This document shows, piece by piece, positions 24,801 to 36,800 of a DNA stretch of 64,000 bases (position 1 is its first letter; every line of letters starts with the position of its first letter). The stretch is from Symbiodinium natans. Its lineage: Eukaryota > Sar > Dinophyceae > Suessiales > Symbiodiniaceae. The stretch covers positions 590,854-654,853 of the forward strand of contig CAJNDS010001202.1 in the NCBI GenBank assembly GCA_905221605.1. Direction: 5' to 3'. A model generated the notes under the pieces. That model was given only the letters and a program-made list of their open reading frames with translations. It was not told where the DNA came from and searched no databases. Both the position numbers and the translations under genes were made by a program.

Positions 24801-27800
24801 AAACCCCTAAGCCCTAATCTCTAAGCCCTTAAACCCTTAAACCCTAAACCCTTAAGCCCTAAACCCTTAAAACCCTTAAACCCTTAAAACCCTTAAACCC
24901 TAAAAACCTCAAGCCCTAAGCCCTTAAGCACCCCAACCCCTGCAATCCTAGACCCCCCAAACCCCCAAACCCTCAAACCCTCAAACCCTCAAACCCTCAA
25001 ACCCTCAAACCCTCAAACCCTCAAACCCTCAAACCCTCAAACCCTCAAACCCTCAAACCCTCAAACCCTCAAACCCTTAAACCCTTAAACCCTTAAACCC
25101 TTAAACCCTTAAACCCCTGAACCCTTGAACCCTTAAACCCCAAACCCTTAAACCCTAGACCCTTCACTCCTATACCCCCAGAAAGCCGTTTCTAAACCCT
25201 TAAATCCCTAAATCCTAAACCCTAAACCCTAAACCTTAAACCCCTAAATCCTAAACCCCTAAGCCCTTAAGCCCTTAACCCTTTGAAAAACTCTAAACCC
25301 CAAACCCTTAAGCCCTAAACCCTAAACCCTAAACCCTAAACCCTACACCCTAAATCCTAAACCCTTAACCCTAAACCCTAAACCCTAAACCCTTCAGCCC
25401 GAAGCCCCCAGCAAGCAGAGGTGGCCCAGCTGGAGCGCGACAACGAGCAGCTCCGGTGGCAGCCGTGGGGATTGAGGGTTTTTGGGGGGGTTTAGGGTTT
25501 AGGGTTTGGGGTTTAGGGTTTAGGGTTTAGGGCTTGGGGTTTAGGGTTTTGTAGGGTTTTGAGGGCCCAAGCCTTAAGCCTTCTAACCCTTCAAGCCTAG
25601 AACCCTAGAACCCTAGAACCCTAGAACCCTAGAACCCTAAACCCTAAACCCAAAACTCCACAAAAGTGGTGGCAACACTCTATGAACAATGGGGGGTTAG
25701 GGTGTTTGGGGTTTAGGGTTGAGAGGGTTTCGAACCCGAAGCCCTAAAACCTATATAACCCTAAAAACCCTAAGAACCTATAACAAAAACCCCAAAAGCC
25801 CAGAAGGCTAAAACCCTAAACCCTAAACCCTAACCCTAATCCTTAAACCCTAAACCCTAAACCCTAAGCCCAAAACCCTGAACCAAGGGGTTGATTTGAA
25901 AACGATTGTCAATTTTTGGTACCCCCGAATCCCCATATGGGGTTTCCGAAATTAGGTGGTACCTTATTGGGGTCCTTATTATAAGGGAATCCTACTTCTA
26001 GATTAGGGGTCCCTTATTTTCGTAAGCCGCCATTTAGTCCTTATAAGGCCATTAGTAATTCTATGTCTATCCTGGGAACCTTAAACCCTAAACCCCCCCC
26101 CAGGACCGAGCCTTGTGAGTTTGAGGTGGCTTGGTCGCAGAAGCTCTCAAGCTAAGGGTTCAGGGTTTAGGGTTCAGGGTTTAGGGTTCAGGGTTTAGGG
26201 TTCAGGGTTCAGGGTTTTAGGATTCAGGGTTTAGGGTTCAGGGTTCAGGGGTTGGGGTTTAGGGCTTGGGGTTGAGGGTTTAGGGCTGAGGGCTTGGGGA
26301 AATTCATGTCCACTAGTGCTGAAGTCATGCCAGCATGACATTTCACACAAAAATATCACAGCCCAAAGAGCCCATCACAACAGAGATGATTTCGCCGAAG
26401 CCAGGAAAACCCGGTTTAGGGTTTAGGGTTTAGGGTTTAGGTCCCCCAAAGCATACTATGGTCCATGGTGTTAGGCTTAGGGGTTTTGGGTTTAGTGCTT
26501 CGGGTTGAGGGTTTGGGGGTTAGGGTTCGGTTCTAGGGTTCAGGGTTTTGGGTCAGAGTTTTCGAAGCTAACGGTGAGGCTTAGGGTTTGGGGGTTTAGG
26601 GGTTTAGGGTTTGGGGTATGTTGAAACTGATTCGTGCTCCTAAACCCTGAACCCAAAAACCCCAAACCCTAAACCCTAAACCCTAAACCCTGAACCCTAA
26701 ACGCTAAACCCTAAACCCTATACCCTAAGCCCTAAACCCTAAACCCTCAACCCTATAGAGTTTTGGGTTTCATTCTCGAGCTGGGCCGGACCCTTAATTT
26801 TCAACTCCTACATGTACCTTATGAGAGTTCCCTGTATACTTAAGTAGCCCATACATTCTAAGGTCCCTTATCAGGGTTGAGGGTTTAGGGTTGGGATGTT
26901 CCCCCTTAGATTCACAGTCCTTAATGGGGATTATAGTACCCCTATTATCCCAAGGGCTGTTCGTGTAATGGTGAACATCCAAAGGTCGAACATGCTAGAG
27001 CAGATCCTGTGTGCTAGAGCAGATCCTGGGTGAGTTTCTTTGATGCGACTAAGGGCGCCTTCTGAACCAGACCAGAAGGAACCCCCACCCCCCCCCCCCC
27101 CCCCCCCCCCTAAACCCCTAAACTCTAAACTCTAAACCCCAAACCCCAAACCCTAAACCCTAAACCCTAAACCCTAAACCCTAAACCCTAAGCCCTAAAC
27201 CCCAAACCCTAAACCTTAAACCACCAACCTTCGACCAATCATCCTCCAGGCCGGGAACAGGAGCTGCTGCGATGCGGGGCACGGGGTACCTTGAGGGTTT
27301 AGGGTCTGAAGGTAAAACCCTAAACCCTAAACCCTAAACCCTAAACCCTAAACCCTAAACCCTAAACCCCAAAACCCCAAAACCCTAAACCCTAAACCCT
27401 AAACCCAAACTGATGATCCCAGGAGGATCTCCCCACCTACTGGGTGGACATGTGCTCTGGGGACGAGCTCAAGGGGGTCGACCTGGAGGCGTGGGTTTAG
27501 GGTTTAGGGTTTAGGGTTTAGGGTTAGGGTTTTTGTGGGTTCAGGGTTTAGAGGTTCAGGGCTTTAGCTTTAGGGGTTGAGGGTTTCGGGTTCAGGGTTT
27601 AGGCGTGCGTGCTTGCTGTCCGAGCGCAGGCCGACAAAGCTTGAGAGCTGGGTATTCCGATTCATGAACCGGGTTTAGGGTGTGGGGGGTTTAGGGTGTA
27701 GGGGGTAGGGTTGTTTTCCGTGTGGTGGGGATTCTTGAGTTTCAGGGGGTGGGTTGTCTTGCAGGTGAGGGGTTCGGGGGCTCTGGGGGTTTAGGGGTTT

Positions 27801-30800
27801 AGTGTCAGGATGTGAACTTGATCAAGAACCCGGAGCGCAACACCGGGTACAATGGCTCTCACATCTGGCAGGCAGCGGTTGTGTTGGGGGAATATATGCC
27901 CAGCCCTGAGCCCCAAACCCTAAGCCCAACTCAGCCCTAGCCCGATGCCCGAAGCCCGAAGCCCGATTAGCTCTAAGCCCTATACGCCGGAAGCCCTAAA
28001 CTGCAATCCCAGACCACGACAGACTCATCCCGACTCTGGGCGTGTGTGCGTGTCGTTAAGGGTTGACGGCAAACCGCTTACTATACGGGCTTTCATAGTT
28101 AGAATAGGGTTTTGGGGTGTATTGTAGTATAGTTACAAAGGGACTCTAAGGGAAGATGATTAGTATCTCTTCCGACCCTTATATTGCCCACGTAACACGC
28201 AGGAGGCTGAAGAGCACCAGAGGAATCGATGCACTTTGGACCGGACGCTTCAAGAACCCCAGCGACGAAACCCTCAAGAGCCATAAACCTCGAAGCCCTA
28301 AACCCTAAACCCTAAACCCTAAACCCTAAACCCTAAACCCTAAACCCTCAAGAGCCCTAAAACCCCTAAACCCTCAAGAGCCCTCAGCCCGAAGGCCTAG
28401 ATAAACCCTCAAGCGCCCAAAGCCCTAAGCACCGTACCCCGACTCAACAAAACTTTGGGCCCTCTTGGGGGGCAGCCTTATCTTTAGGATTCAGGGTTTC
28501 GGTTTAGGGTTATCATGTGGAGAGCTGCCCACATGCCCTGAGGCCTAAACCCCAAACCCTCAACCCTAAACCCTAACCCCCAAACCCTAAACCCTAAACC
28601 CTAAACCCTCAACCCTAAACCCTAAAACCCTAAACCCCGAACTTTCCAGGCGATGTACAACGAGAACTGCTTCGAGGTCGGCAGCGCCATGCCGCGTGGG
28701 CGCTTTGGAACCAACGACCTGATGTGCTACGAGGACTTCAGGGTTTAGGGTTCAGGGTTTAGGGTTTAGGGTTTATTGTTTAGGGTTTAGGGTTTAGGGT
28801 TTAGGGACTTGGAAGCTCTCTTGACTCAGTAAACCCAGCTTACTAACCTTATTTAGTACTTCCAAGGATGAATAGTTTCTGCCAATATCATAAAGAAGAT
28901 CGGTTTTTTAGATTTTGGAGTTTGTGTCCGGAGTTTTGGGCGAACGTTTTGGGCGAAAGGTTTGGGCGGGTGTTGGGCGAAAGTTTTGGGCGCAAGTTTG
29001 TGGCTTTTGTTGCTTTGGGTTAGCTTACTGAAACTCGGCTTGTCAGCTGTTTGGACAAACAACTTGGGACAAGCACCATGACGTCACAGACAATTTCTAT
29101 TTGCTTTCTTGAGGGTTTAGGGTTTAGGGTTTAGGGAGACAGCCTGAAGCTCATGTGAGCAGTGCATCAAAAACGCTTGTCCCTTCTGCAGGCGTGCGCG
29201 CCTTCAAGTAAGAAAAGACACCTAGACCTGCACCCTCAGCCGATGATAATATAACAGAGTACTATGGGTGTGCATCGGTGGTATGCGCAAGCGCGGAGAG
29301 GTTTGCAACCTTGATCGTTAAGGGCTTACGGTGTCTCCATTTGGTGTCTGCATTGGGCTTCTTCTGAGACGGCGTGAGTCGTTTGCCCTGTGATGAAACA
29401 ACTGCTAAATATTTCTACCGAGCACAGAGCGTGCAGAAACCTTGCCACCTTGATCGTTGAGGGCAACACTGGAGGAGCATGGAATGGTTGCATGTGCGGC
29501 GTGTTGAGCAGTGTTCTTTCGACTGCGCATGTGGCAGCCTGCGTTGTCCTTGTTGACAGGGGTCGTTGGAAGAACATGCCAGTGACCTGTGCCCGGTGAT
29601 GAATCAATAAATGAATATTTGCACTGAGCACGCACATGTGCGGAAAGCTTTGCCACCTTGATCGTTGAGGGCTTACAGTGACTCGTTCGGTGTCTGCATT
29701 GGGCTTCTTCTGAGACGGCGTGTGTCGTTCGCCCTGTGATGAAACAACTGCTGAATATTTCTACCGAGCACAAACCTTGCCACCTTGATCGTTGAGGGCA
29801 ACACTGGAGGAGCATGGAATGGTTGCATGTGTGGCGTATCCAGCAGTGCTCTTTCGACTGCGCATGTGGCAGCCTGCATTGTCCTTGCTAACAGGGGTCG
29901 TTGCCCGGTGATGAATCAATTAATGAATATTTGCACTGAGCACACACATGTGCGGAAAGCTTTGCCACCTTGATCGTTGAGGGCTTACAGTGACTCATTC
30001 GGTGTCTGCACTGGGCTTCTTCTGAGACGGCGTGTGTCGTTTGCCCTGTGATGAAACAACTGCTGAATATTTCTACCGAGCACAGAACGTGCAGAAACCT
30101 TGCCACCTTGATCGTTGAGGGCAACACTGGAGGAGCATGGAATGGTTGCATGTGCGGCGTGTTGAGCAGTGTTCTTCCGACTGCGCATGTGGCAGCCTGC
30201 ATTGTCCTTGTTAACAGGGGTCGTTGGAAAAACATGCCAGTGACGTGCGCCCGGTGATGAATCAATTGTTGAATATTTGCACTGAGCACGCACATGTGCG
30301 GAAAGCTTTGCCACCTTGATCGTTGAGGGCTTACAGTGACTCATTCGGTGTCTGCATTGTGCTTCTTCTGAGACGGCGTGTGTCGTTTGCCCTGTGATGA
30401 AACAACTGCCGAATATTTCTACCGAGCACAGAGCAGTGCAGAAACCTTGCCACCTTGATCGTTGAGGGCAACACTGGAGGAGCATGGAATGGTTGCATGT
30501 GCGGCGTGTTGAGCAGTGTTCTTTCGACTGCGCAAGTGGCAGCCTGCATTGTCCTTGTTAGCAGGGATCCTTGGCAAAACATGCCAGGGACGAGTGCCCG
30601 GTGATGAATCAACTAATGAATATTTGCACTGAGCACACACATGTGCGGAAAGCTTTGCCACCTTGATCGTTGAGGGCTTACAGTGACTCATTCGGTGTCT
30701 GCATTGTGCTTCTTCTGAGACGGCGTGTGTCGTTTGCCCTGTGATGAAACAACTGCCGAATATTTCTACCGAGCACAGAGCAGTGCAGAAACCTTGCCAC

Positions 30801-33800
30801 CTTGATCGTTGAGGGCAACACTGGAGGAGCATGGAATGGTTGCATGTGCGGCGTGTTGAGCAGTGTTCTTTCGACTGCGCATGTGGCAGCCTGCATTGTC
30901 CTTGTTGACAGGGGTCGTTGGAAAAACATGCCAGTGACCTGTGCCCGGTGATGAATCAATAAATGAATATTTGCACTGAGCACGCACATGTGCGGAAAGC
31001 TTTGCCACCTTGATCGTTGAGGGCTTACAGTGACTCATTCGGTGTCTGCATTGGGCTTCTTCTGAGACGGCGTGTGTCGTTTGCCCTGTGATGAAACAAC
31101 TGCTGAATATTTCTACCGAGCACAGAACAGTGCGGAAACCTTGCCACCTTGATCGTTGAGGGCAACACTGGAGGAGCATGGAATGGTTGCATGTGCGGCG
31201 TGTTGAGCAGTGTTCTTTCGACTGCGCATGTGGCAGCCTGCATTGTCCTGGTTAACAGGGGCCGTTGGAAGAACATGCCAGTGACCTGTGCCCGGTGATG
31301 AGTCAATTGTTGAATATTTGCACCGAGCACACACATGTGCGGAAAGCTTTGCCACCTTGATCGTTGAGGGCTTACAGTGACTCATTCGGTGTCTGCATTG
31401 TGCTTCTTCTGAGACGGCGTGTGTCGTTTGCCCTGTGATGAAACAACTGCTGAATATTTCTACCGAGCACAGAACAGTGCGGAAACCTTGCCACCTTGAT
31501 CGTTGAGGGCAACACTGGAGGAGCATGGAATGGTTGCATGTGCGGCGTGTTGAGCAGTGTTCTTTCGACTGCGCATGTGGCAGCCTGCATTGTCCTTGTT
31601 AACAGGGGCCGTTGGAAGAACATGCCAGTGACCTGTGCCCGGTGATGAGTCAATTGTTGAATATTTGCACCGAGCACACACATGTGCGGAAAGCTTTGCC
31701 ACCTTGATCGTTGAGGGCTTACAGTGACTCATTCGGTGTCTGCATTGTGCTTCTTCTGAGACGGCGTGTGTCGTTTGCCCTGTGATGAAACAACTGCTGA
31801 ATATTTCTACCGAGCACAGAACAGTGCGGAAACCTTGCCACCTTGATCGTTGAGGGCAACACTGGAGGAGCATGGAATGGTTGCATGTGCGGCGTGTTGA
31901 GCAGTGTTCTTCCGACTGCGCATGTGGCAGCCTGCATTGTCCCTTGTTAGTGTGCGCCCGATCATGAGTCATTTGTTGAATATTTGCACTGAGCACACGC
32001 AAGTGATCGTTGAGGGCAGCGCAAGCGGAGCATGTATAATTAGTTCATCTGCCCTGTGATGAACCAACAGCGCATATTTGGACATGGTCCACGAACGCAG
32101 AAGGCCCTAAAAGCTTCATCCCACATCCCTGAGCCCCGAAACCCTAAACCCTAAACCCTAAACCCTAAACCCTAAACCCTAAACCCCAAACCCCAAACCC
32201 CAAACCCTAAACCCCAAACCCCAAACCCCAAATCGCCCTCAGCCCTCTCTTGCACGCGCCGTTTTTTTGCCGCCAGGAGCGCGTCCTCTACCGCCTCCTG
32301 AGTGGCTGGCACGCCTCCACCTCGATCTCCATCGCCAAGAATTTCTACGCTCCAGGACTGGGCTTTAGTTATATAAGTCCCCACTGTTTTTTTCTCCGTT
32401 GTTTTTAGTTGATTGGTTTTGGGTTTCTTGGGGCTTACTGACGCTTTTCGGTTTTTTTGTTTTGTGTTTTTTGAATGGTTTTGGGGTGTTAGGCTTCAGG
32501 TATGGAATCACAGGGCGGATCCTGGCTTTGCACAGGGCCGGCCGTAAAACTTTCTTGGGGCTTCCTTGTTGTGTTTCCCAGGAGAGCCCACTACCCCTCA
32601 ATCAAGTCATAAGCCTTAACATATACATAGGAATCCTGAATATACTCTAAAGTATATCCTTTGGGATGTTCCCCATATTTTCTAGCAGTCCTTAATAGGG
32701 ACTATAATCGGGGGGGGGGACTATAATCCCTATTCAGGACTCCCTAAACCCAAACCCAAATCCTAAACCCCCTGAACCCTAAACCCTAAACCCTAAACCC
32801 TAAACCCTGAACCCTGAACCCTGAACCCTGAACCCTGAACCCTGAACCCTAGACCCTAGACCCTAGACCCTACGCCCTAAACCCTAAACCCAGGGATATC
32901 CTTGTTTTAGGGGATATTGTGCTCTTTGGGTGAGTCCTTGCTTACCGGAGAAGCAAGGTAAAAACCGACGGACCTTTACGGAGCCTCTATCATCCCTTTT
33001 CTGGGGGGGTTTAGGGTTTAGGGTTTAGGGTTTAGGGTTTAGGGTTTAGGGTTTAGGGTTTAGGGTTCAGGGTTCAGGGTTTAGGGTTTAGGGTTGTTTT
33101 TTTGTTGCCAAGTCCTCAGCTCCTCAATCGCTACAGAGGGGTTGAGGCTACAAAGAGGGGCTTTTGGGGCAGTTTAGGGGTTTCGGGGCTTGAGGTTTTA
33201 GGGTTATTGTTCCCGTATGGCCCCTATAGATTTGACTCAATAGCCCTCGCAAGTCGATTCTCATTCGTAAGGCCCCTATAGCAGGCCATCCCGTACCCCT
33301 TATGTTCAAGCCCCTCGAAAGCAGAAGCTCATAGTTGGGATGATCCTAGTCCATCACTGATGGTGTGGGAGCCTACGAAACCCTGAACCCTGAACCCTGA
33401 ACCCTGAACCCTGAACCCTGAACCCTGAACCCTGAACCCTAAACCCTAAACCCGACACCGCAGCCCCCCAACAGCTTGGCAGGAACGAAGCAAAAAGGTG
33501 CCTGGTCGCCAAACTTAGACCCTCGGCTGCAACTGAAGCCCGTCAGGCGCTTGCAGCTCTAAAGCCCTGAACCCTAAACCCTAAACCCTAAACCCTAAGC
33601 CCCAAACCCCAAACACAAAGCCCTGAACCTGAAGCCATCTTCCTATTTGAGAGGCCGTTGTGGTGGGTTCAGGGCACAGGGTTAGGGTCCCAAAAGCCAT
33701 AAATCACAAACCCAAAGCCCTAAACCGTTTAATCCCCAAACCCCCAACCCCAAACCCGAATCCCCCAAACCCTAAACCCTAAACCCCTAAACCCCCAAAC

Positions 33801-36800
33801 CCTAAACCCTAAACCCCTAAACCCTAAACCCCAAACCCCCAAACCCTAAACCCCAAGCCCTAAACCCTAAACCCCAAACCCTAAACCCCAAACCCTAAGC
33901 CGCCAAACCTCCCCGCGAAGCGGCGCCGAAAGCTTTGTGGTACTTTACCGTAACTTTAGATCCTTACCTTTTTGGGTTTATTGGGTTTCTTAATAAGGCA
34001 GCTAAAATTACCCTAAACAACCGTAAACCCTAAACCCTAAACCCTAAACCCTAAACCCTAAACCCTAAACCCTAAACCCTAAACCCTAAACCCTAAACCC
34101 TAAACCCTAAACCCTAAACCCTAAACCCTAAACCCTAAACCCTAAACCCTCCTAAGTGCCGCCAAGAAAGGAGCGCTTCATGAAGGACATCGGGGAGCAT
34201 CCGGAGCGGGTGAAGTGCCCCGGCGTCACGGAGATGCCCCCCCTCGTTAGGTGGGGGACATCGGGGTTTAGGGTGTAGGGTTTAGGGTTTAGGGTTGAGG
34301 GTTTAGGGCCTAAGTTCGAGGGTTGCTGTTCCAACTTCGACGGTCGGGACTTTTAAGACCTGACCCCTACACCCTTTTACGTGAGGACAACCTAAACCCT
34401 AAACTCAAACCCTAAACCTTAAACCCCAACTAGACCCAATATACATGTACAAGCCGTTTGCAAAGCGGCCCGATATGCTCGCGTGGCAACCCTAAACCCT
34501 AAACCCTAGACTCTAGACCCTAAACCCTAGACCCTAGACCCTGAACCCTACACCCTAAACCCTAAACCCTAAACCCTAAACCCTAAACCCTAAACCCTAA
34601 ACCCTAAACCCTAAACCCTAAACCCTAAACCGCAGGAGTTCGGCCAGATTCCGCGCGTTGCAAGAAAGTCTGACAATGTCTTTTGCAAATACTCCGCGCG
34701 GCGATGCAGTGGCTCAATCCCTCGTTTCATTTAGGGTTTAGGGTTTAGAGTTTAGGGTTTAGGGTTAGGGTTTAGGGTTTAAGGTTCAGGGTTACCCCTA
34801 CACGAACTGCCAAACCCCCAATACCCCCAAACCTCCTCTACCCTACCCCCCAAAACTCCAAACCCCCTAAAAACCCCCACGCCCGGCAATCCTAAGCCCG
34901 AAAGCCCTGAACTCCAGACCCCCAAAGCCCTAAAACCGGAACCCCTAAAAGCCTAAATAAAAAACCCGAAGTCCTAAACCCTAAACCCTAAACCCTAAAC
35001 CCTAAACCCTAAACCCTAAACCCTAAACCCTAAACCCTAAACCCTCAACCCTCAACCCGAAAGACAGTCCGACCGCAAGGAACCTTCACTTCTCCTTCGT
35101 CGTCCTTCTTCGGGCAGTGAAGAGGGCGGGGCTTTTTTAAAATATATTTTCTCGGTTAGGGTTTAGGGTTTAGGCTTTAGGGTTTAGGGTTTAGGGTTTG
35201 TATTTGGGTGTTCTGGGGGACGGGGGGGGGGGGGGGTGGAGGGTCGTTTAGGGTTTAGTGAGGATTGAGGTTGGGTTGTGCATGGGCAGGTAGAACTGGC
35301 GATGCACGTTCCCGAGGATATGTATGTATATGCAATATGTAGACATCTATCACATATATATATATATACACACATGCAGCTAGAATTATCGTTTCTAGCC
35401 TACTTCAGAATAGCCCGGCCCACGACCAAACTTACCCTGAAACCTGCAGCGACATTTCTGGCCGATGATTCTCAATCCCTAAAACCCTAAGGCCCATAAA
35501 CCCCATAAACCCTAAAATCCCTGTAAACCCTAGAAACCCTATAAACCCACGGTATCAACCCTACAAGCCCTAAACAGCTAACCCCTACACCCCTAAACCT
35601 CTTAAACCCTAAACCCCGAAACCCCGAAACCCCGAAACCCCTAAACCCCTAAACCCCGAAACCCCTAAACCCCTAAACCCCTAAACCCCTAAACCCCTAA
35701 ACCCCCTAAACCCCTAAACCCCTCAGGCCCCTAAACCCCTAAACCCCTAAACCCCTAGGCCCCTAAACCCCTCAGGCCCCTAAACCCCTAAACCCCTAAA
35801 CCCCTAAACCCCTAAACCCCTAAACCCCTAAACCCCTAAACCCCTAAACCCCTAAACCCCTGAACCCCTGAACCCCTGAACCCCTAAAACCCTAAACCCC
35901 TAAACCCCTAACCCCCTAAACCCCTAAAACCCCTAAACCCCTAAACCCCTAAACCCTAAACCCCTAAACCCCTAAACCCCTAAACCCCTAAACCCTAAAC
36001 CCTAAGCCCTAAACCCTAAACCCTAAACCCCTAGACCAGGCGGCGCCCTACCTGCAAAGCTACGCCTTCCACACGGGCGATGAGAAGGAGGATGGCATGA
36101 CCAAGGCCCAGGGAACCACAGGGAAACCCTAAACCCTAAACCCTAAACCCTAAACCCTAAACCCTAAACCCTAAACCCTAAACCCTAAACCCTAAGCCCT
36201 AAACCCTAAACCCTAAACCCTAAACCCTAAACCCTAAACCCTAAACCCTAAACCAAGGGTTCAGGGTTACACCTTGCCGGATTCTTTGGTGCTGCAGCTT
36301 GGGCGTTGACGTCGCCAACCAGAACATCAGGGGGATCCCACCTCGTACCCCACCAGGTTAGGGTTTAGGGTTTAGGGTTTCCGGTTGAGGTTTAGGGTTT
36401 AGGGTTTAGGGTTTAGGGTTTAGGGTTATTCAACAGGCGTCCCAAGCGACCCAAGTGTCCCGACTGTCCCATCGAAATCCCGAAGCCCAAAAATGTCCAA
36501 CCTGCTAGGCGCTGTACCCCCAAAACTAGATCAGTGTTAGGGATCCTTCTTGCCTTTTGGTTTATGGGCTTTCTTACATGTAGACAAAAAGGATCCTTTT
36601 TTCTTCCTAGCGGAACAGGGATTAAGAAAACTGGAAACGGGCCCCCTCTAAAACCCGAAGCCCTAAGCCCTAAGCCCTGAGCCCTAAACCCTAAACCCTA
36701 AGCCCTCAACCCTAAACCCCAAACCCTAAAACCCGCCTCGGCCAGTTGCTCATGTCCCGTCTCCTGGACTCGCAGCTTCTATCGCTGTGCTCCCCGCTCT

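Noticed and set aside
25419-25455. Separate coiled-coil gene fragment
   Set aside because: The patch does read like coiled coil, but it joins ERO1 exons 6 and 8 in phase, so a separate gene is not needed.
29326-32002. Many minus-strand frames of 100-180 codons
   Set aside because: They are periodic readings of the 347-bp satellite. The unit is not a multiple of three and the frames shift from unit to unit.
29290-32060. Possible CRISPR-like array
   Set aside because: Units are contiguous and near-identical throughout, with no variable spacers, and the genome is eukaryotic.
34636-34735. Unique GC-rich patch between ERO1 exons 13 and 14
   Set aside because: HPERVK-NLHF is restored by skipping it, and its frames show no ERO1 similarity.
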